DNA from: Toxotes chatareus
Lineage: Eukaryota; Chordata; Actinopteri; Toxotidae
DNA: 64,000 nucleotides
Assembly (NCBI GenBank): GCA_016801885.1
Contig: CM028900.1
Coordinates: 10,261,501 to 10,325,500 of the forward strand
Direction of reading: 5' to 3'
Below, one piece after another: positions 12,901 to 25,705 of this stretch (its first letter is position 1; each line of letters starts with the position of its first letter). The translations under genes and the position numbers were made by a program. The notes beneath the pieces are model-generated. The model had not been told where the DNA came from, made no database searches, and saw only the letters and a program-made list of their open reading frames with translations.

Positions 12901-15900
12901 TTGCATGACTCACGTTATGACAAATGAATTGACTCACACAATTAATTTGGAGCTGAAACAATTAGTCAGTTAATCAAAGAGGTAATCAACCTGTTGGCCC
13001 AGTTGATAACCCTCAGCAGTGTTAACGTCCTGTGGTTTGCAGATTTCAACATTCTTCCGCAGCTCCTGACTACATTTCTTCAAACCATTTTCACAGCCTC
13101 TGATATGCAGCTTATTCTTGACCCCAGACAAATCTCTCTCAGGCTTTCAGTTGCTTTGAAAAACCCAACTCCTCCTTACAGGCTCAAAGATTAATTAAAT
13201 AGAATTATTATCAGGTTTAAAGTCCGACTGAAATTACATTCAGGCATTCCTTTTTGCAGGAAAAGAATCATGTTTTTTATTTATTGTTAATCATTTTTTA
13301 TTGTCAGGACGAAGAGAAGAAAACACCTTTGGGGAAATATCAGAACTACACCTTTTCTGACAGCATGTTGGTGTCTGTGTTTGATTGACAGCAGCTCACA
13401 GGCTGAGCGCTGGAATGGGAATGAAAGAGAACATAAACAAAGATGCGCTGTAGTATACAAGCTATGGGCAGACAGTGTTTTGCTGGCAGTGGTACTGAAG
13501 AGTAAAGGCCCACACCAGCATCAACAGGGACTGCGACATTTGCAGACACGTTTAGATGCTGTTTCGTGCACTGCAAATGATAAGCTAACTAATTTGTTGT
13601 TGCAAACTGACATTAGCAATGCGCTTATCCCTGCTGAATGTTTATTTGGTGGCTCGTTCATCAAGCTAAGGTGCAGGACAAGACATGTAAGTTAGATAAG
13701 GACGAGACATCAGCAGAAAAGTTAATGTGGGTTGTTGTTCAAAGTGGTATAGCAGGCTGCTGTCTGGCTTTTCGCAAATAAAAATGAAGCAATTTGATTG
13801 GCTGTCTGGATATTTTTGTTAGTTTTTTTTTTTTTAATGAACATTGGAGAAATAACAGTGTTCTGACAAATTACTGCAAAAGTGGGAGATGTAATCATGA
13901 AATAAAAAAATAAAGTATATATTTCTGCCTTTTGGTTTCTGATTTTGTCCCAAAGGAGAAAACAGGTCATGTGACTTACACAGCATACACAGTGTGTATG
14001 CTGTTTCATTTGCAATTTAATTTCCGTTGGACTTTAGGCAGGACAGAGCTCTGATCATGCATCAAAGCTTTGAAATCTGGAGCTAATGCAAATCTGTGAC
14101 CTAAAATCTAGGGATGAGCTACCTTGCCTCACTCTCTGATTCTTGATGTTGGTGTGAACTTGATGCTTCTTTTAACCAAGTTTGCAACTGTCAAATTTGG
14201 TTATAAATAGTATATGATCTCATAAATTCAGCCTCAGTGAACACTGAACACTTATTACATTTGGGATTTTAACTTTGCCAAGAAGAGACTGGCAAATGGA
14301 TTATAATATCTGCCTTGTATGTATAAAGGCTCTCGTTGATGCTGCTTGGCTACGTTTCATGGGCTAAACAAAGATACATTTTTCTTTTTCTTGTCCTCGT
14401 GCGTTCGTTTCTCCAGTAAAAGAGCTGTAGCGTCTGGCATTTGCTTGAGCTCAGAGTGAGTCTTCTAGCTCTGGAAACCTTTGGAAAACACAAGATCAAA
14501 GCCCCCTACTCCCTCTTAAAGCCCCCAGCCTTGAATTAACTTTAACCCAGCTCTTAAACATAATTGCATTTAAGGCTCATTTAAATCTGTTTATCACTAT
14601 AACTCACAGCCCAGAGCTGTCAAAATCCTGACATCAAAGACTCTGTTAAAATAGAACTCAACGGATGGTATTCATGAAAATGAGGAGTAATATCATACAG
14701 TGTGTGAACATACCGCTAAGTATTTACCCAAGATCTAACCACATCACCGTGTGGTCGCTATACTTAATTAAAACATGATATGTCTGATGACACGTGCGAG
14801 ATGTGACGCTCCTTTCCTAAAGGTTAAATGATCATGGGCCAGTTCTTCTCCCTGATTACTGTGACATCATTAATAATTAACAACACCAGTTCACTTCTAC
14901 TCAATAAACAATTGATTGGTAGCATCCTTAATTCCTGCCCACATGTGACCAGATCAATTGAGTTATAAAGGTACAAACACATCAATAATGACTTCAGGCT
15001 TTGAGCCAATAGATGAGAACATTTTAGTCAATATGTACTGTACAAGGCAATTAAAATTTGTCTTTTTGCATATGGCTCCTCAATACACATATATTCAGTT
15101 ACAAGTTTATTACGTACACCTGTCTTACCTTCATGAAGGTTCAAATTTTACGCTTTTGTTGTTTTAGCAAGATGCACCTAATTAACTGAGTGTACATTTA
15201 ATCAGATGGGGAACAGTGTAAAGTCAGCCACAGTGCAGCACCTGAACAAGCTTTGGGGCATCATGCATAAAGGGGATTAGCAGAAATGCTGGGAACAGAG
15301 GATGGACTAATACATGAATACACCATCAGTTCTGGGAATCAAACCAACTGGTGACCAGTTGTCCCCCTCTGGCTTCAGGCCCTTATGTCTCCCAAACACA
15401 ACTGAGTTCTATCTGCACTGCGAAGCTTAATTCTGTGCAGATCCAACCCCAGTTGGATAGAAGTGCAGAAACACTAAACTGCTCTTTAGGTTTTGTATTT
15501 GATGTAGCCTGCTCAACTACTATCGACAAGAGTCTAAAACCATGCCAGCAGCTCTGTGAGGCTGCACAGCAATGCTTTGAGCTAAATAAAGCCGGGATAT
15601 TAACACGGTCAAAGTGACAATGCTAACAAGCTGATGTTATGCAAGTATAATGTTCACCATCTTGGTTCAGTGTGATATAAATACATGAACAAAATATTTT
15701 GTCAGTTCATCTGGTAGATGTTAAGATGTTACAGCGTGGACCAGTGGTGGACAGAATAACTGACAGATTGGCTTTACTGTCCCTAGTGCCACACCACTAG
15801 CATGGATTAAAAAAAAAAAAGACACACACACAAAGGAAAATTTCTGCCTTAAAATTTAGTGATGCAGTGCGACCTTGATTAAGTGTAAGTAAAATTACAC

Positions 15901-18900
15901 AAATGTAGATGACCACAAAATGGAGGAGGGAACAGGATGACCTACCTCACATCTAGCAGAGGGCCTTTGAAGGTGGTCAGTGGCTTCCTGGCTCCTTTGG
16001 TCCTGGCACTGTCTCCTTTATCATTGTCCTCTGTCCTCAAACTGTCTTCCAGGAAATTCACCTGAAACAACAAAGACCACTTAATTAGAAGAGAGACTCA
16101 GAATAGTGATAACGTAATCATGTGACCCTTATCTGGTTCCTTCTCGGAAAATGAAATGATTGACCCTTGCCCTTCATGCAAAGAAAGCTATCAGTTAATG
16201 AGGCCACTGACAGTCATCTGTAAGGATGAATAAATGGTTTTTGTCAAATAACGGAGAAGCATTATGTTATCAAAATAGAACCTTTCTTACAAAATTTATT
16301 TTTTTCTTTTACTAAAAAAATGCCCATGGTGACTCCTAACCCTTCTTCCTAGCAGTCTCCAGTGGGAGCAAAGAACAACAGGCAGCATGTCTATTCAAAA
16401 ATGCAGAACCAAATTAACCCACAAACTCATGACTTATGACAAAAAAAAAAAAAACGAAAACAGTTCAACCAGGACAGAAGTCACAATATCACACATTCAC
16501 TGACTTTTGCTTCAGCATAACATCCATAAACCTTGGCCCCAGTCATGTGCAGAGAGACCACAAGACCATACAACAGCTGACAGGACAGAAATTGCAAAAC
16601 GTTTGTATAAGCACCGGACATTATGAGTAAAGTAGGTAATTTGGGGAAAAGGATGCTTTCACAGTGTTTTTGGCACCACATATTGTGTAAACAGATGGGA
16701 GAGTGAGCACATCAGGGGAGGAATGGAGGGAAGGGGCAAAGGTGAGTGGACTATGTGCATGTGGTGGCAGCATTTATGACTCAGAGGGGAAGTGTGTCGT
16801 TTGCTGTGATAAGCAACAAAACATGTCATCTTAATTTAATGGCTGACTGTCATGTAACTGCCACAATGAAGACATCAAGAGATAATCAGCTGCTGATGAA
16901 ATGTCTCTATTTATTCGTCATTTTGAAGAGCAAGCTTAACACAGTTAGGTAATAATGTGAGTAGAAAAAAGTAAAACATGCTCAATTTTGAATTAAAAAT
17001 GAAACTTTGAAATATTAGGTTGTTTCATACAGATATCAGAATTCAAAGTGTTTTGGTTAGAATATCATTGGCGCTGCTTTTGCCATATCCGTCAAGTTCA
17101 TACCAAATTCCATTATAGATTAACAAAGAACAAAACAAATGAAAATGTATTAAGAGAAAAAATAAAATAAAAACAACTTCATTATAATAATCATGTACAA
17201 AGAAATAAAACGGACCATATTAAAAGATTTATAAAGTTAGTTAGAGCTTCACCATAATTTCTACACATTGTGTAAAATATGAAATGAAAACAAAAAAAAA
17301 TCACTGAAGATTTGACATCATCTAAAATGAGAGACTTTAGAAATGCTAAAGCTAATGAAGAGTGTCTGTTGATTATACAATGTATATTAAGGCACAAAAC
17401 AAGATTGTCTACATCAGAGGTGTCCAAACTGTTCCACAAAGGGCCGTGTGGCTGCAGGTTTTTGTTCCAACCAAGCAGCAGCACACCAGACTTGACTCAT
17501 TTAATCAACTGATCTGTCTTTAGACAGTTGATTGGTCAAACTGTGTGCTCTTGATTGGTTGGAACAAAAACCTGCACACGGTCCTTTGTGGAACAGTTTG
17601 GACACCTCTGGTCTACATGATTAGCACCCTCCAGAGTCACAGATCTCGTAAGGATATTGTTAGTGGACAAGGCACAGAGGGCTTCTTTTAAAAAGTTGCT
17701 CCACAGGCACAAATGGTTAAAGATTTAAAGCTTTAGGTTAATAAAGTGATCTACTACTACGTTAATAACGTAATGTAACAGTAAACATCTTTGTAGTTTT
17801 CTAATCTGGAGTTAGAAGATAAATAATATGAAATTGTCAATAAGCAGCAGTGGCTGTGCTATGCATTTTCTCTGACTTAGTTAAACTGTGTAAGGAGTGT
17901 CTCTCTTGGATCAGTGTTTACATGATACTGTGCAAAAAGGTAGGCTACCCACCATTTAGCCTACATCCCTTGATAACATAAGTCAAAATTTCTGTGGTTT
18001 TTAAACAGTACAGTACAATTTAGAGGGTCAAATGGAAATGTGTAGTTCCAGGACAGGTCAAGGGATGAACATGTCAAGGGGTGGTGATGCCATCAGTCGA
18101 CTGTGAGGGAGGTGCACTCACAAAAATTCGAATCACGTGAGTACACCTGCCTTTCCAGCCTGTAGAAATCTTCCGGACACAGAGCTCCTTGTGTGGGTGT
18201 GATCCTACACTGCCTTACCACCTCCAGCCCTTGTTTCAAAACAGAGAGAAAGGCAATTAGCTTCCTGAAGCCATCAAGCTTTCAGCACAGTGCTGCCTGG
18301 TACCCAGAAGAATTCAGGTCGGGATGGGTGTTGGTGAAGGGGGGGGGGTCTCTTCTTTATTCAGACAAGATGGATGAGAAGCGGAGAGCTGAGCAGAAGC
18401 ACTGTGGAATGTGTTCAAGATTGGCTTGAAGTGCCCATAGACTGGTATATTAACACACTGCCACAGGTTTACTCACAGTGCAGGCTACTAGATATGAAGT
18501 CTAACTCATAATGCCAGAAGAACATATCAAGAGAAGAATTAACTACTAATTAACCTCACTGCCACTCTCCTCACATCTCACCTTAGTACTTAACATTTAT
18601 TTTCTTTTTATTGTGTTTTGTTTAAAGCGCTTTTGATTCATTTTTGGTCAACATCCAACAGCATAATAACTTCCATGTAAAACTATGAGTTTGCGAGGAA
18701 GTCCTTACGCAGGTTGTCTTATCTAGCAGATAACAGGAAAGCCCTGAATCAATAAGCTTCAGGTCAAAGGGTGGCGTTTATAAAGTTTTGAGACATCAGT
18801 TCAAATTAGCATGTAACTGTCAGCCAGTGGCAGAATTTGAGGTCACAAGAGTAACAATTAACCTTGAATATTCCTCAACAACCCCCTGAAACCATTTGAC

Positions 18901-21900
18901 TGTAGACAGGCATATTCACACACCTATTTATATTTTACCACACTGTGTGTGAAGTGGCACTGGGGGGGTGGTTGGGTAACTTTAGTTTCTCATGCTAACC
19001 TGAAGAAAATCTTCCTCTTTGCCACAGAGCTGATTCAGGAGTTCTGATATGTGGACTGACATCTCTAGGGGCTGTAGTGTTCGTTATAATACAGCGAGTA
19101 GGTTTAATATCTGGAAATGAAATTAGTCACTGCTCCAATACAGAGCTATGCATCTTTTCTCTGGGATTACGCAGGGTAAGTACACCCCGCCCTGACCAAA
19201 ATTACGCCAGAAACTGTGCGATTCTGTGTTTATATTTTACATTAATAGCATTAACAAAACTCGTGCCTGTAGAGTATTGCTGAGGCTAACAACTGACTGA
19301 TTTGCATATCTCTGCTTTTTAAATCTAAATCTGCTGCGCATGACCAATGTGGTATTTATTAACAATGGGAGCACTGTTTGTTTGTTGGGGCTTAGAAGGC
19401 TCAGGGGAGTAGCCTGGGGTGATGCAGCACTGTTAGGTCTCTCCAGTAGATACAGTTCGTATCCTATAGGCAGCAGACTAAAAAAAAAAAAAACTACAGC
19501 ACAGTCATGTTCTAATCCTCACATCAAATGTAGGTTAAACCCAGGTCTGCTGCTCCCTGACTGTGACGGGAAAACAACAACAACATATCTGTAAATAACA
19601 GCTGCAACACCAACGAACGACAAAGCAAAAATAATAAAAATCCTTGGCTGAAAACAAGATGCATCAAAATAATGTAAATTTACAACTTTGGACAAGTTTT
19701 CCAGTTTTCCTGATACTGGGCATATCCTGAGATGATCCCCTTAATACCCTCCATCTATTTCCATGCAGGCTTTCTTTGCATGCTGCTAGCTAAAAAAGAA
19801 CCTAAATAGATTATGAAATGAGGGCTGGCTCATCCTGTAGGGAGTGAGTAGGATCTGTGACATAAGTTGCAGTCCTGCTGCAAGCAAGTGAAATCTGGTG
19901 ACACCAGAGTGAGAGGGAGGTGGCAGTGGGCGCAGACATTTTCAAGCTGAAGCCTGTGGGAGTCACAGTGATGGTGCTACACTGGTGCTGTGTGCTGCTG
20001 GTTGGGGGAAACAGGAATCCAGCTGCAGCAGGGAACAGCTCAAGTAACAGACTTGACAACCTCTGTGGATCACAAGGAGCTGAGAGGATGAGAGAGGCAG
20101 TGTGCTGGCTGTGATGCATGAGCTTTGTTGGCGGGATTTAATTGCATCCAAAGACATTAGGAGTCACCTTCACAGGGACAATGAGCAAGAGCTTAATGTC
20201 TACCAAATCAGGGCATTACTTGCCACTTAATTCACAGTTGTCTCCACAGAACAGCCTGATTACATGCTGTAATCTCTGGCTCAACTTAAAGAAAGTGGGT
20301 GAAAGAAGAAACAGGCGAAATCTCTGACCATAGGGCATATAATTTGACTGGGAGGAGAGTGTCACATCCATAAGACATGGACACCACTGCCTGAAATGCC
20401 AGAATCCCAATTAATTATGACTCAAATCACTCTCAGTTCTCAGCAGCCACACTGATAACAGAAACACTGGTCCTGCTTATTATATATTTCAACATCAGCA
20501 ATATTTGATCACATCCATTTGCCAATTTTATTCAAAAATATAACACTCATCCATATTCAGCACATTCATGCCAAAGTGGAGACTTACACAACACACAAGG
20601 AGCAGTCCTGCCTTTTACTGTAGTGAAATTAAATGGTGTATATGTGTGAAGAAAGAAACGACTGATAATAACTAGATATAAACTTGAAAGAAAATGTACC
20701 TTTTTGGGCTTTACTGCAACCTCAGAGTTGAAGCTGGACTCAAGGGCATCTTTTCCCTCCATTTCACCCTCTTTGCTCTCTGTCTCATCCTCGCTAACAA
20801 TGGGTCCGTTATCACAGATGGGCGTTTGGAAGTCATCATCAGGAAGAGGAGGATAGCTGTATTTGAAGGGATCCTGGAATGTAGACATAAGTTTTAATCA
20901 CCACAAGCATGGTTTTCAAAACTTGTGCATGGTCAATTTAAAATAATATGGCCTCTCTAAAAGATGATAAATATTACTGAATTTGTGACTAGTTCTTTTG
21001 TAAGTGTCTGACAGACACTAATCAAGACATAAAAACATACCGTTCCACCCATGTGAGGTGGCAGGTACTCAGGGCCTATGAATGTCTGGACCTCAGATCT
21101 GGATGCAAACTTGAGTTTGCTGATTGCCTCGGGACCCAACCAACTCTTCACAATTTTCCACGCCGCTGAAATGAGACATGTTTTATGTTCAATATGTCAG
21201 AATCAGATCAGTATTTAGATAAGTTACTGATGGGCATAAAAATATACAAGTTTGTATGGACTGTTAACAGAGGACAGGCTCAGTCTCACCATTCATGATC
21301 CAAGGCATATCCACAATGATCATTTTGGCTGAAACGATAAGTAAAGACAGTGTGTAAACATCAATTTATATTTAAAAATATTAAAGTGCATATATTTGGT
21401 TTGATTTGAAAGTAGTTGTAAATCACTATTAATGAGGGAATTTAAAATATTTCTATTTGTATAATTATTCATTGTGCTTTTGTAACAGCTTTTGTTACTT
21501 ACATAAAAACTTTGGATAATATACTTTGAAGCAATTAATAATGTACTTCACAAAATCCATGTCCTGAAAAACAAAATGAAAAAAACAAGAACAATGATTT
21601 AAAAAGCAGAATAACACGCTTCAAATAAAAGATGCTTTATGGATTTTCAACAAGGAAAATGTTTGTTCACTCTTAACCACCTCTATATTCCAAGTGACAC
21701 TTACAAGCTCCTCTGAATGATCCCCCTACTTGATCCCTCTCAAGGAACATGTCTGAGAAAGATTCTGAATGTTATTTTGCCAACTTTTTGAACTGTATTG
21801 CACTTTTATTTTGACATGAACAATTTGCAGAATAGACAATTATATGCCTTGCTGTTATTTGCTTTGTCACCATTTGTTAACTCTACCTACATCTAACCAC

Positions 21901-24900
21901 TTTTATCAACTTTTATCAAAAGAGACAGTTTGCAGTAAATGGCTTGGACTCATTTGCATTTTCCCCACATAAATAACAAAGGGCTTCTGATACAAACAGA
22001 TAATTTCATCCACTCTTTAGAGAGCACTAGAAAAAATAATCATGGCTAACAGATAAAATACATACTATAAATCATATCTAGAAACTGCATATCCAGGTGA
22101 AAGGTTCTGTCAGGCTTTAAATGTTTTTTTAGGGGAATATGATAAATGTTAATGTTACTGTTTTATGCTAATGACAATCATCAGACAAACAGCCGATACG
22201 TCAGTAGATACAGCCTCTAAACCCTGACTGGGCTCCATAATTGGCTAGAAGCCTTACTGCTACGCAGGAGCCTCACTTCTGAGCCTTAATGAGATCATGC
22301 TGGCTGCCCTTGATCTAGCTCATTTGGTGGTTCAACAAGCCTCAATAAGGCTATTTTCCAAACTGATCTTCTAATCTACTCATTTCATATTTGAGTTGTG
22401 TAGCTATTCATCCTCACTGCCTTGTTTGTGTTGGTTTATTTTTGTATTTAACTGAGCCATTTCTCCAGGAGAGAGCCAAGCCAATGAAATACACTTGCTG
22501 ACAGAGAGCTCCATCAAGGAGCTAACGCCTGTGACACAGTGAATCCACGGATTAGACAGTCCACTCGAGCTGACCAACGAGATTTAAAGGTTACTTTAAT
22601 CTCCAAAGTGTAAAACCATTGAAGAGCATCAGTCCCTGCAAGACCACAGCTCAAACAGCAAGAAATATGAGGATTCTCAAAAGCATTTCAATCACAGCAC
22701 AGCCACAGTAAAGAAATAGTCTTTTTTAAAAATAAGAGTGTAGAATGTTTAATGGGAAGGAAATAAGAATGTTTGTTTTGAAGACCTGGATAGTAAATAT
22801 AAGAATTGTATTAGAGAATAACAAATCAGGTAAAAAAAAAAATATAATATATATATAATAATAAAAGTAGCAACTGATATAATTACAACACACATTTTCT
22901 GAAACACCATTATCATGGACTTACTATATTGCCAAGGCCAGACTCGGTCATGTCAAACACAACAGTAAGTGGCATCCCAGGTTCTTTCTTTGCATACCGC
23001 TCCAACCAGAAGGCAACATACTTCTTCTTGTCCAAGGTTGTTTTTGCGTCCTTGACGTGTAGCTTTACTTTGAACCAGACTAAAACACAGGAAATATAAT
23101 TAAATACATTTGTTTTTAAATTAAAGTATGAGTAGTTTTGGATTTGTATAGAATTTTAGTAATGTTTAAACTCGTTTAACAGACCAATAAAACAGTAAAA
23201 TAAAAATGACTATGTTCATATCAGTACGGCTTAAGTAGGTCTGTAATAAAACATGTACATACAGAGCTTGTTGCCCTCTTTGTCGTAGCCGTGGAGGTAG
23301 ACAGCACCAGTCTCGAACATCCATCTCGGAATGGTGCTCTCAGTGAGATCTGAAACACATAGGCAGACACATATTATACTGTAAACTGGTGTTTGTTCTC
23401 ATTTAAAGCATAACTATACATAACATGGCTCTGTAGGCAGAGGGCAAAGGTTATTTGTAAGGTTCTTACACATCTTATACACTATTTAAATCCTTCTCTC
23501 TATTTGTAGGCACACAATATCTTTCATTAGAACATTTTTTTCAGTTGTCCTTATTGTAGGTAAATTGAAGCAATTTTAATTGTCTGAAATGTATTTAAAC
23601 TAGAACTAAACAGCAGTATCTTCTTACTTTTCAGAAGAAGTCAACCGTTTAACATATTTCAAAGTCAAAGTCAACTTTATTGACTTTGACATGTTTATCA
23701 TAAAACTGAACCACTGAGGAACCTGGGGAGTTTCCCTGAAGTGGATTTTCCTGAAACTGTTTGAGTTAGCACACAATAGCATGCTTGCCATAAAACCTGA
23801 ACTAAGAAAAAAAACTGAATTAAGAAACTAACAACATATGGCCAAAGTTATATGGCCCCTGCTGCCCTGGATACTAATGACTTGAATAAATCACATTTCC
23901 TAAAAACAACTGTTTGACAAATTGAATTGGCTGAATTAAAGACAAACTAACAGCCACTCAGAAAAAAACAGTGGGAATTGTTCTCAGTGGTAGCTTTTGC
24001 ATGGAGATATGGGTGTTTAACACACAATGACACTCTGTCTGGATCCGTCCCAGAGGGGCACAAAGACAAGGGGTGATGTGTGTTGCAAGCTTGCAAACAT
24101 CTAAATATGGAAATGTCAACATTTCTCCTTTTAGGTAGGGCTGGATATTGAACTTTTTGAATCATGTTATTAAGCACTGAAAGCCAGCATTATAGATGTT
24201 GTGTTTAATTAAAATGCCTCTGTAAAAAAGTTACTTAAAAAAGTACTGCTTTGGGTATTTTAAAGTATTAAAGGTATTGTACTGGCACTACTGTCAAGAA
24301 GGATCACCAGCCTTACTTTGATGGTGATCTGAATTGTGCATTTCATATTGCAAACTATTCAGCATGACTTCTTACCATTCACACCAAATTCTTTTCTCCA
24401 CTGAAGACTTTCATCAATCATTTTCAAGGCATCAGCAACAACATAAAGTCTCCATGTCAGGTAGCCTTCCACCAGAGAATCATCTGTTTGAAGCCTTTCC
24501 ACATCTCTGGAGTCATATTTATCTACAGAATCTGTAAACAGAGACATAAACCCATAAACACAAATGCGGAATCACATGACGTTCAAATTCAAAAGAGGGC
24601 CAGCACAAGATTTCCTTTTTAAGTACACTGATTTTTCTACTTTAAAATGCTGTTAAAGTCCTAATGACCATATTGTGTTGTAAACTCAGCTAAATGGCAC
24701 CTTGAGGCCATAACGTTATACCCACAGGCTGTAATTAGTCTCAAACGTTACATGCGGCAATACAGAGCTAATGTTAGCTAGTTATCTGATGGCGCTTATT
24801 TGGACTTATTTGGAGAATTTAGGTCAACATGACGTTCAGCAATAGTTTGTGGACAGTTAACCTGCAACGCTTGGATTTATGTAAATGACAATAACCACGT

Positions 24901-25141
24901 AAGTGACTAGCTTAGGAGCAAGTTCGTTTCCGCTTATTGACAATAACTTGTGTTACCTTGTAAGAACTCATTCTTGAATCTCTGCCTCGTCTCCTCTATT
25001 TTCTTTTCGAGGTCCTGTCAAAACAGAGTTCCTTCAGGTTACACACGTCTTTAGTTTCAATTTGCAAAACAGCTGAGAAAAGAGTGCTCCAGAGGTCTCA
25101 AACGGTACCTGCTCTCCTTCGTGTTGGTCGAGTTCAGCCAT
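9987..25141 (-). CDS. mospd2: Motile sperm domain-containing protein 2 (MOSPD2), complete, 15 coding exons
   Basis: ER-anchored protein that tethers organelles by binding FFAT motifs through its MSP domain (family knowledge). Exons in transcript order: 25141-25109, 25014-24957, 24531-24376, 23349-23263, 23079-22925, 21563-21503, 21328-21290, 21165-21041, 20873-20700, 16061-15946, 12241-12148, 11806-11710, 11044-10924, 10746-10644 and 10139-9987. They sum to 1572 nt, 523 aa (human 518), with all junctions GT-AG and in phase. Residues about 80-240 form the CRAL-TRIO region (e.g. IPRWMFETGAVYLHGYDKEG, MPWIMN, EYLPPHMGGT). An acidic linker follows, then the MSP domain at about 325-440 (PAEELCFGSGETEKKC, NVTKNQVAFKVRTTAPEKYR). 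The C-terminal segment about 495-515 is hydrophobic (VLIVLVLVLMVLNLLSLYLL), a tail-anchor membrane helix. The nine bases at the start of exon 13 differ from the human residues but keep spacing. The gene is divergent from fancb. Confidence 0.95.
10300..10400. repeat. Teleost repeat fragment in last mospd2 intron
   Basis: The segment contains TTAGCTTAGCTTAGCATAAA followed by ACTGGAAAGCAATGGGAAAC and a CTTTCTCCAAACCTCAG-like stretch. This matches, from memory, a dispersed repeat widespread in percomorph fish. Only one copy is seen in this window and the ends are not defined. Confidence 0.45.
12242..15945 (-). other. mospd2 intron 10
   Basis: This 3.7-kb intron separates the end of the linker from the MSP domain exons. 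It contains a short piece of a dispersed repeat at about 12951-12990 (AGCTGAAACAATTAGTCAGT), an 11-bp-arm hairpin at 13980-14004, and a possible repeat fragment at about 15740-15815 with an A-rich end. No exon or nested gene is supported. Confidence 0.6.
13980..14004. repeat. Short perfect hairpin
   Basis: ACAGCATACAC at 13980-13990 is the exact inverse of GTGTATGCTGT at 13994-14004, with a 3-base loop. It lies in mospd2 intron 10. It may be chance or a relic of a foldback element. Confidence 0.6.
16062..20699 (-). other. mospd2 intron 9, the largest intron of the gene
   Basis: This intron of about 4.6 kb contains the 196-bp hAT-type MITE at 17415-17610 and otherwise only short, unsupported open frames. 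A G-run near 18340 and an A-run near 19481 are low-complexity. No nested gene is seen. Confidence 0.6.
17415..17610. mobile_element. hAT-type MITE with 8-bp target site duplication
   Basis: The element begins CAGAGGTGTCCAAACT and ends with its inverse complement GTTTGGACACCTCTG. Its two arms (about 17415-17486 and 17540-17610) are nearly palindromic over about 70 bases, giving a foldback structure of 196 bp with no coding capacity. The octamer GTCTACAT flanks it directly on both sides (17407-17414 and 17611-17618). The 8-bp duplication and the CAG...CTG ends fit the hAT superfamily. It sits in mospd2 intron 9. Confidence 0.88.
23655..23700. repeat. Possible retroposon tail fragment in mospd2 intron 3
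   Basis: CAAAGTCAAAGTCAACTTTA followed by TTGACTTTGACATG resembles, from memory, the AAAGTCAACTTTATTG-type 3' ends of common teleost retroposons. The piece is short and also partly self-complementary, so the call is weak. Confidence 0.25.
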
Positions 25142-25705
25142 ATTCAACTGTCCTCGGCTCTCTAGTAGTTCCTTGTTGAGCTAGCTAGTTAGCTAACTAA
25201 CGTTCAGATGAATCAGTGCGAAGTGTGAAGCTGACGTCCTGTTTTCGCCATTTTGGCTCCAGCCGTGGCCACACCTCTCTGCTGTACTCTTTGTTTTAAC
25301 TTGAAGAGTTGAGGGACAGTTGGGTGTTATCCAAGATAACGGGAAATAGAAAGGGAATCATTCATACAGCTGATTCGTTTAGGACTAGAGAGCTAAATAT
25401 TTTTATTTTAATGTCGCAAACTGACTTTTGTTTACTTACTGTCACCCATAATGCACCTGACAGGAAGCGCTGAATTTCAGTTGGCGCGCTGATTAGAGGA
25501 TACAAACGGTCGGTATGAAACAGTGGGTAAGGCAAAATTTCTCACCCGCAAGTAAATGTAGCAACTAGTTCTCCATTTCTAGATCTTGGTGACACTTTTA
25601 TCATGAAAGTGACAGCCCCCAACTTAGCATTAACATTAACTCAAGCTGTCAATAGGGAGAGAACGAACCTTGTTGGGACCCGATCCTGCTCTGTTGTATA
25701 GGGAG
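25142..25705. promoter_or_regulatory. Shared divergent promoter of mospd2 and fancb
   Basis: Only 564 bp separate the two start codons, so both 5' UTRs and core promoters must fit here unless upstream noncoding exons exist. There is no obvious TATA box. A YY1-type site CGCCATTTTGG lies at 25246-25256 near the mospd2 side, a GACGTC core at 25233-25238, an ETS-like CAGGAAGC at 25461-25468, and an E2F-type TTGGCGCG at 25481-25488 towards fancb. E2F control is common for S-phase DNA-repair genes. The site calls are motif matches only. Confidence 0.7.

Noticed and set aside
25670..25705. Upstream extension of the fancb frame
   Set aside because: The extension has no in-frame ATG before a stop; ATG 25706 is the first usable start.
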